From Mermis nigrescens (lineage: Eukaryota; Nematoda; Enoplea; Mermithida; Mermithidae), in NCBI GenBank assembly GCA_036768485.1, contig JAVLUZ010000208.1, positions 1,055,529 to 1,119,528 of the forward strand: DNA of 64,000 nt, in the 5' to 3' direction. The notes under the pieces are model-generated. The model did no database searches. It saw nothing but the letters and a program-made list of their open reading frames with translations, and was not told the origin of the DNA. A program made the position numbers and the translations under genes. The first letter of the stretch is position 1. Every line of letters starts with the position of its first letter. Of this stretch, positions 29,733-43,300 are shown one piece after another.

Positions 29733-30312
29733 AGTGCCATTAAGTCAATCAAGACACTACTCGTCAACTTGTCTAAGCTATCGACAGGAAGTGACGAAGG
29801 GCCAGGAAGTTGTTTCGATCTATGTTTCGATCTCAGTTGCATAATGTGTCAGCTGAAGATGAAGTCATACCGGGTGAAGAGCCAGGAATTCAAACGATAT
29901 ATTAAGGAATGCATCTTGTCAGAAGCGCCAAAAATTCATTCCAGGTGAAGGGCAAGGAAGTCGTATACAACTCATTAAACTCATATTAAGCTAAGGCTAA
30001 AGTTTACCCTAGGCGTCACTTTACAATTATGCTTAGCTTAGTTTCAGTTAGCATTATTTAGGCTTATTTTTTACTTAGTTTACATCTTAGTTCAGGTTTA
30101 CTCTCAGTTTAGCTTTACTCTTAGGCTCAATTTTCCCTTTCCACTCCTCAGCTATGTCCTCCTATCCTATATCATTTTATATGCTATAGCGTTGCCTATC
30201 CTTAACTATTGCGCCATGACCCCTACCTTAGGGCGCAAGACTCTGCCTCCTTGCTTATGCTTAACATTGCATAAGCTATGACTTTTCCGCCAGGGTACCA
30301 TGCATAACTACT
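29733..30312 (-). repeat. Outer Polinton right terminal inverted repeat
   Basis: Inverted match to 4908-5520. Ends GGGTACCATGCATAACTACT; flank CAGGTT. Confidence 0.75.
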
Positions 30313-32712
30313 CAGGTTCACGTGAGCGCGCAGCCTATCATTAAATTAAATTGATGATTGCTAATATATATGTGCGTCTCGATAGTAGCAGGCAGACATG
30401 CATGTGAGGGATTTGGAGAGTCTACACCATACAAGAGTAGCAAGAAATTCCCGGGGTCTGGTTGGATGCCATCGCTAAAAGTCGTCAAAGATAATACTAA
30501 AAATCGAATTCTGGGGTCCTCAATAATCTGTAGAGGAGGCTTCATCTTCTGGGAATGCGAATCCCCCTTCACAACCCAAACCCCCATGCCGATGTGTAGT
30601 CTAAACACCTAGAATGGAAAAATTAAAAATTTTCTTCAAAAGTGCTTAAAGCTAACCAAAAACTGTTTATTAAAGCAGTTTTCAAGTTGTTTTAGAGCTT
30701 ACACTAGTTTCTAATATCATGTTGGTGAAAAAAGCCTAATTTGTGAACCCCCTACTGGCTGACACCCAGATCAGCAATCCTGTGCATCTATGGTTGACGG
30801 CTTACATAAGCTGCGCATAAATTTTGGGGATCATTAAATCCTAAAATTTTCAAAGAGAAAAAAAACCTCAAAATAATTAAAAATTGAAAAAATTGACCCT
30901 AAAATTCAGTTTTTGAAAACCGTTTCATTTTTTCTTCATATTTTTATGTCAACGGACAGAGATGAGAAACACCGATCATGCTTCCTTTGCGCCCTACCAT
31001 TATTTTTTCGTCCCATTTTCGATGTTTGAAAACTTTTGAACCTAAGCTAGGCCCACCTTGAATATAATTCCTGTCCATGCGTGTTGTTGGAGGAGTTGTG
31101 AAATCAAGACGACGCATGGGCAACGTCTCCGCAAATCCGTTAGACCCCAAACATCGATAGACCCCTAGAATTAAATTTTTGACATGTTTTTTGAAATTTT
31201 AACAGGTTTTACACCATCCAGGCCCTCAATATTCAGTCGCTTCGCTCTCCAGGTATGAGTAAGACCCTAATAGCTAACTGATGTCACCCGCAAACTGACT
31301 GCGATGTCCATAGAACTGTCGATTTTTCACAAAAAAATTGAAGAAAGTCTGCCTTTCAAGCATTTTTTTGGTAAACTTTGGCTTCAATATACTTTTATAT
31401 TTTTAATTTTTTAAGTTTTTGTGAATGTTTTTATTTCCTAGAAAGAACGAGCATTGTCTGAAACTTCAAAAACAGTGTTTTTGGCGTGTACATATCGTTT
31501 TCAGCGCAAAAAATGTATGAATTCTCATCCGACCCACTCTAAGTCATAGGCAGATTTGAGGAGTGGGCACGGGGGGGCGCTTTTCTCCCACCCCACTACC
31601 CAAAATAATTGGCGAGATAAAGGATGGATATGTACTTTGTAATAATTTTTGTTCATCGACCATAGTGATTTCATAATTTATTTCGGCGTTTAGCACCGGA
31701 TTATATCTATTTATGACATTTATTTGCTTTCTAGGTGACCTGAAAGCCATATTTTTGTAGTTTCCCCTCATTTTTAATCTAAATTCTGAAAATCTTTTGC
31801 AAAAACATAGAAAATAACGATGTAATTCGACTTTCTAAGACTTTCTCTTTGTCCTAAATGACACCAATTTTCTGACGCTTTGCGCCGGATGTAACCCACA
31901 CAAAAAGAAATTCAAGCAGTCTATGCGCATTATTGCTTTAAAATATTGAAAATAAACGATGTAAAATGGCGAAAAACCACTACTCTGCACGTGAATAGCG
32001 TTTTTTCGGACATATTCAACTGTCTTGGAAAAACTTAGTGTACCGCCCATACATGGGCAGCAGCGAGTCTGAGGCTGTCCGATGGGGCAAATTGCGAAAA
32101 ATAGCACTCAAAATTCAGTTTTGGAAGGGGCCCACTGAATTTTGGGGGTTTAGACCCTGGGAAAAAATTAAATCCGGAACCGGACTCATACTCGGACTCG
32201 GATTCGGGACAAATGGTTAAAACCGGACAATGAAAGAAGACTGTCCTGATTTTTCATGTCCTGATTGATTTTCCGGATTTAACCTAATTTGTCCTTTCCC
32301 ATACAGGCCCACCCTACATATGTAATACATTGTCCTGATTATTTATGTCCTCAATGATTGTCTAGATCCCATCCAGTCCGACCCGTACACATCCACTCCG
32401 ATTATCCTATATATTTAATACATTGTCCTGATTGATTGTCCGGATTTTACCGATTTTGTCCCATCACTACCTAGTCCGACCTTACACCTTCTAATTATCC
32501 TGATTTTTCATTGTCCTGACTGATTGTCCCGATTTTACCCATTTTTCCCGAGCCCGAAGCCGAATCCGCTTCCGTATTATCCACACCCTCCAGAACCCCC
32601 ACGCCCATTTTGGGTACCGCCCTTGCTGTTTCCGTCGCTGCCTTAAATCCGTACCCTACCTGCATCCAAAATTTCAGCTTTGATAATACATAAAAATAGT
32701 TTCAATTTTTAG
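30313..32712. other. Gene A intron 3, distal part
   Basis: No gene. 31540-32060 matches 60950-61470 of gene B, so it predates or dates from the tandem duplication. G-rich dispersed repeats are at about 30500-30610 and 30900-31300. At 32230-32540 there is a degenerate array of roughly 90-100 bp units built on TGTCCTGATTGATTGTCC. Ends TTTTTAG. Confidence 0.55.
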
Positions 32713-32878
32713 ATGGGAGCATGCCGATTCTCGAGTAGCAACATTGCCGCAGTAAACGTCGGATTCGTCGAGTTGGCCGCTTACGACGAATATGAATTAA
32801 AAATGGCCGTGGCGCACCATGGACCGATAGCGTGTGGCATGGACGGCAGCCAAAAGAGTTTCCAATTTTATGAGAGTG
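32713..32878 (+). CDS. Cathepsin L-like gene A: exon 4
   Basis: From acceptor TAG (32710-32712) in phase 0: ACRFSSSNIAAVNVGFVEL, then ELKMAVAHHGPIACGMDG and FQFYESG, the conserved central part of the mature protease (GPI.V.IDA...FQFY...G in relatives). The donor GT at 32879 leaves phase 1, which fits exon 5. The gene B counterpart is 62368-62528. Confidence 0.9.
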
Positions 32879-33825
32879 GTTAGAGTTGAATTCATGTTGA
32901 TTCGGCATATGGGGGACAGGAGGGGCATAAGTCCCCCAAAATTATGGAAATACGAATATTTTTCCAAGGGCCCTCGATGAAGATAATTGAAAATCCTTGA
33001 AGCGTACCTAACTGGAAGACTACCAGAATAGATTTCAGCTCACTTATAAGCTGATAAAGCAAAAATTTTCGGGCGCTGCCTGATTCATTGTATTTGTCTT
33101 GTCCTGCAAACAACAAGTTTTAGATAGACACGGTGAATATGTCAAACTCTCCTGACGCGCTGCGCAAAATTTTTTATTATGATACCTATGTATTGCTTTT
33201 CCTAAATGTACCAAAATCGAGTACAAGGTATGTAAAAGAATTTGTCAGCGGTGTCAAATGTCTAGAAATCACCTATTTGGTCATTTTGTACAAGGCATTT
33301 TTTGAATTTGATTAAAATCCAACTTAAATTTTTTCACGATTTTTTTCTTGAAATTTCTTTTTCCAATGTAGAGAGCTCGCTCAGAAACGTTCCTGACTGC
33401 AAGATCTTAGCCACCCCCAAATTCAAAAGACCAGCTGCGTGCCTGTTCTAAACTCAAAGTCATCGTTCATTCATTCTAAACACTGAGGCTTTTTATCCTC
33501 TTCCCCCATTCTGGTAGACTTTCGCTTTTGGGCCATTTTTAACTGCCTTCTGCCGTTATTAGGCAGAAATTGAGAATTATTTCAATTCGTTCGCTCCCTG
33601 AAATTGGCCGGCTACTCTCCTACCGAAATTTTTAGCTGATACATGTCTGGTTGAGACATTCATCAAATTGTGCGAAAAGAGAGGATCAATATTTTTCCTA
33701 TGTTGAAGTAAATGAATAATTATACGTAATAATGTAAGCAGTGGTAAAAAAATTATGATAATAATGGTTATAATAAAAATCATAATATAAGTTGTAATAA
33801 ATAAGGATCATAATGAAGATTGATG

Positions 33826-33905
33826 ATAAATGAATGAATGAATGAATAAATGAATAAATAAATAAATAATTAAATAAAATTTAGACGAAGTGTAAACAAA
33901 TAAAT
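33826..33905. repeat. (AATA)n/(AATG)n tract
   Basis: Simple tetranucleotide-rich sequence. The counterpart in gene B has expanded to a long (AAT)n tract. Confidence 0.8.
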
Positions 33906-35025
33906 AAATTTAGTGACATTTTCTCATAATTCTGCAACAGAATTCAACATTTATATGGCGCATATAAAAAAGTTATTATGGCAACTCACTTCAAAAAATC
34001 TTAAATTTTAATTCAAGGTTGCTGTAAGAAAAGCCAAGCAATTTTGAGGACATCTGCGACTTTGGATCCCCTTTTGGGGTAGCTAAATTAGACTGCACAC
34101 TTCATTTCCTAGAATTTTTGATAAACCACTAAAAATTGAACAATTATTTCAGAAATACACGAAAGGGAGAGATTAAAGAATCATCATCAAATGTCATGTA
34201 CGTGGACACCAAACAATGAGGGTCCATGATTAAATAAGAAACAAGCAGACATGCATAGCAATAAATTTTGAATAGGGCGGGCCAGCCGGTCATTTTTAGG
34301 AAAGGACGTAACATGACCTTCAATTTTTTGGCGCAAATCAGCGGTAAAACATTACTGACTTTGGGGACAGATATCGACCGCCTTTAGAAGAAGGAATCCA
34401 CTCTTTTCTCTTTTACATGTGATTATTGGCTCATTATATGTCTTTTTTATACCTCCGCAGTATGTCTAAGAAGCAAGATATAAAATTACGAAAAAACGAA
34501 AATTTATCGGAAAATTAAACACTAAAGAAGACCAGAAATATTTTGAATATTTTGAATGCCGACAATTCAAGCCCCCTTAAGCTCCATCGGTATGTATTAA
34601 AGCACTAACAAGCAAAAATGCTACGTTGACGATTATAGTTTGAATTACGCAATTATCAAGGACATAAAAATTCGAGATTAGGAAAAAGTCACCTAGCGTA
34701 AAACGTCGTGAGAATCTGCTAAAAAATCGAATTACATTACAGGAATTCCAACAATCTAGGTATATCAGGTGGCTTGCGGAAGAAAGTCGCATTTCGGTCG
34801 GAAATATGAATAACACGAACACTTTATTCATTGATAAGAAGTGCGTAATCACTTCGAATTAAAAAAATGACAAACTTCTTTACTAACCTTTAATGCGCAA
34901 ACAAATTAGAATAAACCACGCAGAGGGCATTCATTATGGCAAGGCTCTAAGCACTCGTAAAGAAACTAATAGTGAAAAATGTAGACGAGGATAAGAATAA
35001 TCAGCGAGGCAATAATAATAACTTA

Positions 35026-35773
35026 CAGGGTGTTTCAAAATGATCTGCTCGCTTGCACAAACATGTCTCTAGATTGGACTCAAACAAATTGAATATACCA
35101 ACTCGTTCAAAATTTTATTTTCGTTCTGATGACGCAAGTCTCATTAAAAGATTCAGCACGTTTGTTTCGCACAAAGAAAGAAGTTTGATTTCTTTAAATT
35201 TAAATTATTCTGATAAATTTAATAAGATTTCCAGATAATGCCTTAAATTTAGCAAAGTATTCTCGACATCACTGAGATCTCTACTGTCTTATTCCTTCTA
35301 GCACAGAACACGATAAATTTTGGAGCAACTCCTCATCAGACAAGGCTACACTATTCGGGTTTTTGTGGAAACTTCACTCGGAAATGTCCTTGACCAGCTT
35401 CTTTGTGCGCAGAGGTCTCGCAACTACATCCTTCTGGATTTGTCCCAGATCCTTTGTTTGGTGCAAGTCAGAATTGTTATCGGTTCACAAATCGTTGCTT
35501 AGAATTTAATAATTTTGTATTTCAAATGATTCCGTGTCTTCTGAATCAAAATCCATTTCAGCAGGCATGCATCAAAAACACACAGAATTAAGAACAGAAA
35601 AATTCAAATTCTAAATTTATTTCGAAAAGTTTCTCAAAATTTATGCCACGTTGTAAGGAGAAACATTGAAAAGACATTACTGAACACGTAGAATAGAGAT
35701 AAGTCATTTAATTTTCTGTATTAATTCTAAGGAATTTATCTGCAAAGTGAGCAGATCATCTCAAAACATCCTG
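35026..35773. mobile_element. 748-bp element with 25-bp inverted ends
   Basis: Left CAGGGTGTTTCAAAATGATC and right end inverted-complementary with about 4 mismatches over 25 bases. No clear target duplication. No coding capacity. Confidence 0.6.
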
Positions 35774-36299
35774 CACAACTCAAGAAAACAGTGCAAAATA
35801 ATATAGCAGAAATCTGAATTGAATACAAGGTGATGCTAATACAGGATAAAAAAAGTGTATCGTCCATGGCACAAATAAGTGTAGTTTTACAGTATCATGA
35901 ATGACATAATTCACTTATCAATCATCGACGATGAAGTGAATTTGATTATATTTCGTTAAGACGATGCAAGATTAGTAAACAATTAAATCGGTCGTGCATC
36001 AAACTTACCTCGAAAGCTCTTTTGCGAATCAGTGAAAACGATGTTTTATGGAGACAACTTATTTTTTCAGAGACCACAGAATATACTTCGATTTTCGCAT
36101 TAAAGATTAAATGATTGAATCGAACCCTTTTTTTAACAGATTTGCATGACCTTTGAGTGAATACGCAACTTATTCCTAACCCCTCTACATTTATGTCGTT
36201 AATAATCTGGAAATGCAGATTTTCAGTGGCAAATACAGTGCATTAAGAATTTTCAGTCATATCCGTAATCCTGGCACATAGGAGAACATTTTGAAGAAA

Positions 36300-37394
36300 T
36301 TTACTTTTTGCAATGCTCGATCTAATCTGTGATCCATGATGCGTAGAAAATTTTTATAATAGAGGTCATGTCCGAAGTCACACCAGGAGAAGTTGACTCA
36401 AAATAACTATTCGAAAACGTCCTTTTAATAACCGAGTTGAAATTTAACAACTTCAGACAAGTAAGTTAGTTTTGAGTATAAAAAATGCACATAGCCAAGT
36501 GCAGTATGTAACAATACATGAGCCAGGGGTTCTGGAGGGAAGGGAGTTTGGACTCCCAGAACCTGAAAGATCCCGAAAAAATTGACAGACTTTCAGAATT
36601 AAATTTTCGGTGCTATTTTTGGCTGTCTTCGCCCTGTCAGATCCCAGAATTTCGTTGCTGCACGTATATGTGCGTAGCCTACCTCAAGATTTACTTTACT
36701 TTTAGAATAGTCCGCGTAACTCAGTTCCACGTCATTATTAGGATATAATTCAGATTTATGATGATTTTCTAACATTCCCATATAAATGAAGCGAAATCAG
36801 GACATGAAGCATAGCTCAGTTGATAAAAGCATACAATTCGCAAGCTGTTTATTGAAAAAAATTGTGAAATATATTAAAACCTTAGCAAATTTCAGATGGA
36901 GACATCTAAAATTACAATATTGTTAATATGGTTGCTTCTAGAAGAACCGTATTGAAAAACGTGAATGCGTTACTAAAGCAGACAAATAGTATAGTCGTTT
37001 TAAATCTTAAAGCGCTTTTTTGGATGTTCCAAAATGTGAATAAACATTGAATAATAATGAAGCAGACGTGCTACTACACAATTTGAAATAAATATTTTGA
37101 AGTTAGATCTGTGAGGTTGATGTTACATTGTTTCCCAATTATATTGAATATTACTGCAGAAAGTGAGCAAGAACCCAAATAGTTGGTTAGTACTACACAT
37201 GCGCATCAGAGCGGAAGATCTGAGAAACCGGTGCGGGCAGAATTTGGCTTGTGTAACAGAGGCTTTGAGTTGCCCCTTACAATATGGTACATACAATAAA
37301 TGACGCGCATAGTTCATGGAGGCAGCCATATTGTAAACATATAAAATCGAGAATGCAGGACAGTGTATTAGCTAAATTGATTTGTTTTTCAAAG
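36300..37394. other. Intron 4, distal part, no features
   Basis: Only an A-box-like TAGCTCAGTTGATAAAAGC at about 36813 without a B box. Nothing else recognised. The acceptor is TTTTTCAAAG. Confidence 0.4.
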
Positions 37395-37504
37395 GATTGT
37401 ATTACGATCCTAATTGCAAAACCGAAGGATTGAATCATGCAGTGTCTGGTCGTAGGCTATGGAACAAGCAGTGATGGTCGTGATTACTGGATAGTTAAAA
37501 ACAG
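37395..37504 (+). CDS. Cathepsin L-like gene A: exon 5 (catalytic His), with an extra base
   Basis: Starts in phase 1 as expected (YYDPNCKTEGLNHAV, His codon 37436-37438). One surplus T at 37445 then shifts the frame. The remaining bases read VVGYGTSSDGRDYWIVKN in the shifted frame and end AG before the donor GT (37505), joining correctly to exon 6. The gene is therefore out of frame by one base within a conserved motif. It is either a recent pseudogene or a sequence error. The codon for the catalytic Asn is at the end. Confidence 0.85.
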
Positions 37505-38769
37505 GTAGAAAAACAGGACAAAGATACACAACATGAAAACTCGGTCTGCATTTTCATTCAAAACGTCAGTGGTGACGATTTAAAATAAATTTTAATATTT
37601 TATATAACTGATTGTTGCTTTCAAAGAGGATTGAAGCATTTTATTTTAAGTTTTTCTAGTTTTATTGCTTTGTTGAAGTTTTGTGAATATAAAGATAACC
37701 AAGATCCGTGTAGTTTTGAAAAGTTGCAATCATGGAATATCGCATTGCAACTTTTTCAAATTCCTCTTCAATGCATCAAGATGTAGATAATTTCTTCATG
37801 TTAAGTATCCTCAAAGAAACCTGTTTATGCATGTAAATAAGCCAACTTGTTTGATTTTGTTCATATTTGCTTGTGACAATCGAATATGACATCCTACTTG
37901 TATGTCCATCCGTTTATATAGCATTTCAGCATCTAGATTCTGTGAGGTTAATGGGTTTGAAAATTTTTAAGCTTCGACATTTAGTGCCAAAAATTGGAGA
38001 CACGGGCAGATAAAACACCATTTCTCAACGTATCAACTCGAATTCTAATCAGTGCCATAAAACATTAACAAATACAAAATTTTGAACATTTTGAAAATCA
38101 ATTAAATTCTAGGTGAGATTCGGAATTTATCGCCATGTTCTTCGTACAGCGCTCGATCATACAGGTCTTTTCCTATAAATTTAAAAGACCTCAAACGTGA
38201 AATTCCTTGAAATATTATACAATTTCGGCCTACATTTAAATGTTACAACAGGTCATAACCTCGGCAAATACGAGTATGTATATAAAATTTTAAGTCTACT
38301 TTATTCTCGTAAAATATTTTGACCATCTGCCAGTGTTTCGGGTGCTACAGCGATTCGCTTACACCATACTTTGATATTGTTCTTAAATTCCAGAAACCTA
38401 TTCAATTGCATCATCAATTTTCTCACCCTTTTGAAGATATTTCGCAGTTTTTGCCCCTAGTAGGAAGGAGTAATAATTTTATGACTGGAGATATTGCCAA
38501 AAAAGGGGCCTAAATACTCAATAATGAAACACAATTCAGAAACTATTGAGGTTATACGATATCAAAGAGGTTTGTAAACGAATAGCCATTGGGAACGAAC
38601 CGCTGGCAATTGACCAAGTTTTTTTGCCCCTTTAAAGAAGTGATATTTTCATCCGTCTAATGCAGTCTAGCCCTGAGTTTTATGATGTCATTATAGGGGT
38701 GTAGCTTTTTTGTCCCACTTTGTTGATACTCTGTTTATCAATTGTGCAAACGTGCGCCTTACTTTTCAG
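37505..38769. other. Gene A intron 5
   Basis: GTAGAA donor to TTTTCAG acceptor. No features recognised. Confidence 0.6.
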
Positions 38770-38869
38770 CTGGAGCACTACATGGGGCGAAGCTGGATAT
38801 TATAACTTAGCACGCAATAAGAACAATCATTGTGGCATTGCTACAGAGTGTTATTACCCCATTGTATAA
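38770..38869 (+). CDS. Cathepsin L-like gene A: last exon
   Basis: Completes the NSW motif and continues TTWGEAGYYNLARNKNNHC, then GIATECYYPIV and TAA (38867-38869): the standard end of cathepsin L-type enzymes (W G..GY......N.CGIA....YP.V). The final Cys pair needed for the last disulphide is present. Confidence 0.92.
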
Positions 38870-40106
38870 AAGACAAATCATTCCAGCATAGAGTCCATTA
38901 TTGATATCAAAATCATTGTGATATTTGTACTTACATTATGTACCTACATATTTGAACTTTTTTATGTCGATTGAAACACGTGTCTTCGTTAGTAAAACAA
39001 GTGAGAATTTAGAGGGGCGGAGGGGCGGCCGCCACATGTTGGCAACGGGGGTTTGAGGGTTTACACTCACCCAACTGTTAGAAACATCCCGCAGATTACT
39101 GTTTACCCAGACTTATATTTGCAGTAACATTTTTAGCGATTTTTGGCTAATTCTACCGCCTGCCCCTTACCCAGAATTTTCTTGCTGCTCATGCATGGCG
39201 GCCACCCTCTGTCATTGAAAAACATTTGGGTGCAACAGAAAATGATGTGCACCTTTTATGTTTTAGCCATTTTGTTCAATTTTTAAAATTTTTCCGGCGC
39301 TTCGCGCTGGGTAGAACTCATTAACATTTACTGACTTTCTTGGCACCCCAAAACTTCATTTTCACGTCAGAAGAATAGTATTATATCAATGAAAAATGCT
39401 CTGATGGAACAAAAGGACAAACTTGGAATAGCGGATTATTAAAGACATAAAAGAATGGGACCCTACATGTAAAGGCTCAAAATTTGGAGAGGGGGGTCCC
39501 GTGCTTTTTGGGGGGTGAATGATATAAATGGTCAAAAACGGCCAGAAAACGCCTAAAAACAGTCGAAAATTTCGATATTTTCTGATAATCGGGAAGGGTC
39601 AAAAATTTTCTGACTTTGGTTGAGGGATGGAGGGACGTCCGACTTTTGGGTGGAGAGATCCGCCCATTCTCCCTGTCTTATGTATGGAAGGGACAAGGAA
39701 GAAGTCACCTATGCGCACGAAAATTCAGACTTTCTCTGAGCAACACAAAAATCGAAGCATATTCTGCAACCTAACGTAGTTGTGGCTTCATTTTGAGAAA
39801 TAAATAACACAATCACACGTTGGCGTGTGGGTTGGGGTTAGCACACCCCTTCCAATAAGTTAGAAACCCACTGCAGATTACTGTAGACCCCAGAATTCTA
39901 TTTGTATTAACATTTTTTGCGAGTTTTAGCAAATTAACTCAACCAGCCCCCAAAATTTTCTTGCTGTCCACATATGAATACAACAGTTTGTTCGTTAAGA
40001 GAACTAATAAATCTGAATTGAAGAAAACGACAAATCATTTTGTTTGCTAACCTTAACCGAATGCAAGTCCGAACGACCTGTTACAATGGTATAGAAGCAT
40101 GGCAAA
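38870..40106. other. Intergenic region after gene A
   Basis: No gene. G-rich dispersed repeats at 39005-39220 and 39470-39700 share GGCGGCCACC / GGGGGTC-type words and look like old MITE copies. Confidence 0.4.
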
Positions 40107-40367
40107 CATACGTGGGCAGCAAGAGAATTCTGGGGGAGTGCAAGATTTTTTGAAGGTCAAAAAATGGCCTTAAAAATGAGGGTATGGCAATAAAAACACC
40201 ATTTTTTCGACGTTTCTCATCAAGCACTATCCATTGGCATCAAAAAATTGCGAAAAAACGAAAAAAAATTTCAGAAACTGAATTCTGGGGGGTATTTTGA
40301 TTTCTGGGGCGGTGGGTATTTTGGTTTCTGGGGGTGCATACCCCCCAAACCCCCACGCCCAGGTGTG
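40107..40367 (+). mobile_element. hAT-like MITE, family A
   Basis: 261 bp, CATACGTGGGCAGC start and GCCCAGGTGTG end, flanks ATGGCAAA / GTGGCAAG (6 of 8 alike). Conserved inner core: TGGCCTTAAAAATG, then CAACGTTTCTCAT-like and TCCATTGGCATCAAAAAATT. Confidence 0.8.
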
Positions 40368-43300
40368 GTGGCAAGGCACTAAACATGCACAAACAGGTAT
40401 CACCTTATAATTTAGGACGGCGTAAGAATGAGCGAGAAAAGCGAGCAAATGAATGCAGTAGTGCATAATGATGAACCGCAAATTTCAATTGCTATTTGTA
40501 CGTAGAATGCCGGAGTAGAAAGAAACGTTCCCACACTATCTAATCAGTCATCGCACTAGCATATCACGTGTAACTCTAGAGCCCTGATACACAGCCTGAT
40601 GATAACATAATCATCTATTGAGCCATTGAAGTGAGTATTGATTATATACTGTGATGAAAATGAGACACTGATATCCAAATAAATTGGCAATTTAGCTTAG
40701 GTCAAGGTTTCCTTCTAAGCGCCTCACCAAATCAGTGAGTAATCTTTCAAGAGGTACATTCGATTTCAGAAACCGCAGAATATATTTCGATTTTTGTGTT
40801 CCTTAGAGAAAGTCTGATTTTTAGCAGATTCTAATGATTTTTTGCACGCATTGGTGACTTTTTCCCAGTCTCTCCTTTTTTGTTTCTAAATAATCCGCTA
40901 TTTAAATATATTTGTCCTTTTTGTTCCATCGGAGCATTTTTCTTTGCTAGTACCCTATTTTGCATTAGAGTGATTAGAATGAATCGATTGATAAACTCCT
41001 AGGTTACTTGCGAAATGAATTATAATATTCAAACAACACAAGAAAGAAGATTCTTCATTCACATCAACATATACATTGCAAACAAGACTTCTTTCCTAAT
41101 TTTTAATCATGATGCTATTAAAAACAGTTTTTAAAACACTTACCTTCTACAGTGTTTTGAAGTGAAAATTGATTTTCAGATTGAACTTTACGCAGCCAAC
41201 AAGTTACAAAAAATGTCTTAGATTTGAAATATTGAATTCGTGAAGAAAAGCTAGTATAAAAACTTAAATTGTACAACCTACAACCTTTAAGGCCTGATTA
41301 CACAACTAAAGGGTGTGCAGCTAATTGCGGCATATTCATAATCCTGATAGTACGGAGAAATCCCTATGTTTAAAAAAACTTGACCTTTTTGCAATACTCT
41401 GTAGCGGAACTTAATTCTCTATGTAAATTTTACACCACCGCTGGTGTAAAAAATATCTAAAATCTGATTGTAATCCTGATGTTCCGAATAAGATTTTACA
41501 GAAAAAAATTTGACCCTCCACAATACTCTGGGAGTTAAAAAAAATGATTCGTCCAATAGAATGTGTGACCCATAACCGTAAAGCATTCTTAGAGTTAAGA
41601 TCATGCCCCCTACTCATAGCGGAAGAAGATCAAGGACAAACCAGGCGCAGATTCATGTTATTCACCCCAGACCGAAAAGTTTACACCTCTAGGACTAACT
41701 CAATATTGAGTGTAAAGAAACGCACATTACTACATTGTGTGACCCGTGAGACGTTCTTTATTTTTTACATTAGTCTGAACATATCAGTTCATAACCGAAG
41801 TAGCAGACAAAAATGATCGCAGAAACATTTTCTCAGGATCAGAGAGGAAATACTTTACACTTCTAGAATAACTCGGTATTAAGTGTAGAGAATTCCGACC
41901 AAGTAGGCTTTGTAACCGTAACTACATAATTCATTTTTTAAATAGTCCGCACAAGTCGTTTCATATCTGGAAAAGTTAGTCTACAAAAAATGGCAATAAA
42001 TGTGTTTTTTACACCATGCTTTAATTTTTACATCTTGACATCTAACTATTGAGTTTAAAAAAAGGGTCTAAATGCGATGCGTAAACTCTGGGCCGTACTT
42101 TATTTTTACTATACATTGCGCATCTTGATCCATAACTGGCGAAGTTAGCAAACTAAATAAAGGTAAAAAATGTGGCAAACTAAATCTGAAGCTAACTCCA
42201 CATTGAGTGTAAAAAACTCGGTTTGGACCAGTTGTAGCCTTTGAATTGTAGTAAGTTTGTATGGGAGAAACTTTAGTTCTGCATCCCATTTGATAATCGA
42301 TCAAAAATGGAAGAAAAACGTGTTTTATTACTTTATTTTACACTCACGATGTCAATCTTTACCCTGCAAAAATGACTCAGTATTGCGTTTTTTAACTCAA
42401 TTTGCTGCGACGTGTAGCCGTTAAAATGAATTCTATTTTTATTCTATTCAACTTTTCCCATCTTATAAACGGAGAAGTTGGCGGAGACATCTCAGACAAA
42501 ATCTATTTTTTACACGATCCACTAGATTATAAGCTTAAAACCCCCTGAACCTGACTCCGTATTGAGTGTAAAAAAATATGCTGGTAAGCAGGAAGTAGTC
42601 CTTGGGTCGTAGTACATTTCTGACAGTAAAAATTTCTTTAAAGTCGTAAAACCCGAGTAACAACTCGGGTTATGAGTTTTAAGTGTTGACAGTCAAAAAT
42701 AAGACAAAAACACGACAAAAATCTGGCTTCACACTAGCAGATTTTTACACTCTCAACACTCCCTGGAGAACTAATGCGAAATGAGAAAAAAGAAAAGATC
42801 CTGTTTTGAGAAAAATTTTTTTCAACAATTGATGACTGAAACAATTGATACAATTATTGAATTTGTCATTTATACTCAGTTGTGTACATGCAGCCTAATA
42901 GATCCGTCAAAACTTTGTCTATTTTATAACGTTACGTCAAAACTTAACACACTTATTCCTAGCCGAGTATTGAGTGTTATGAAAAACAAAAAAACAGCCG
43001 AAGGAAATTTTTTTATTATCTATCCTTTGAAAAACCGCACCACCCCCCCCCCCCGATATGCCCCGCTATAGCTGTTAGCTGTAGAGGGGATGCACAAGTG
43101 TTTATTATATTATAGGTACGCGCTAACGCGTTACCTGTGAAAATTAACGTCCTAAGGGGTACACGTCACAGAAAATTCTGTTTATGAACTTCAATATTGA
43201 GCTAAAGTTCGGTGGGTGTAGAGCCGAAAATCGGGGTGTAAAACATGTTTCTTTCTTCTTTTTTTCTATGCCAACTTCTCCGGTTGTGAGTCTGAGGATG

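Larger units (their letters stand above)
4908..30312. mobile_element. Outer Polinton/Maverick element, decayed, with nested insertions
   Basis: Both ends begin AGTAGTTATGCGTGG or a near copy and stay inverted-repeat for about 600 bp (4908-5520 and 29733-30312). The flanking hexamers CAGCGT and CAGGTT match at 4 of 6 positions, so the duplication is imperfect or aged. Inside, outside the nested element, are relics of Polinton genes: PolB N-terminus (-), zinc-ribbon gene, a small conserved ORF, integrase with chromodomain, another small ORF and packaging ATPase. The capsid, protease and penton genes are missing: the ATPase relic runs straight into the right terminal repeat. Gene order matches the inner Polinton. 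Confidence 0.8.
32879..37394. other. Gene A intron 4
   Basis: No gene recognised. 33430-33980, including an (AATA)n-rich tract, matches 62620-63560 of gene B. It contains a terminal-inverted-repeat element at 35026-35773. Confidence 0.6.

Noticed and set aside
36813..36850. Second tRNA-like A box (TAGCTCAGTTGATAAAAGC)
   Set aside because: No B box and no closing acceptor stem at tRNA spacing.
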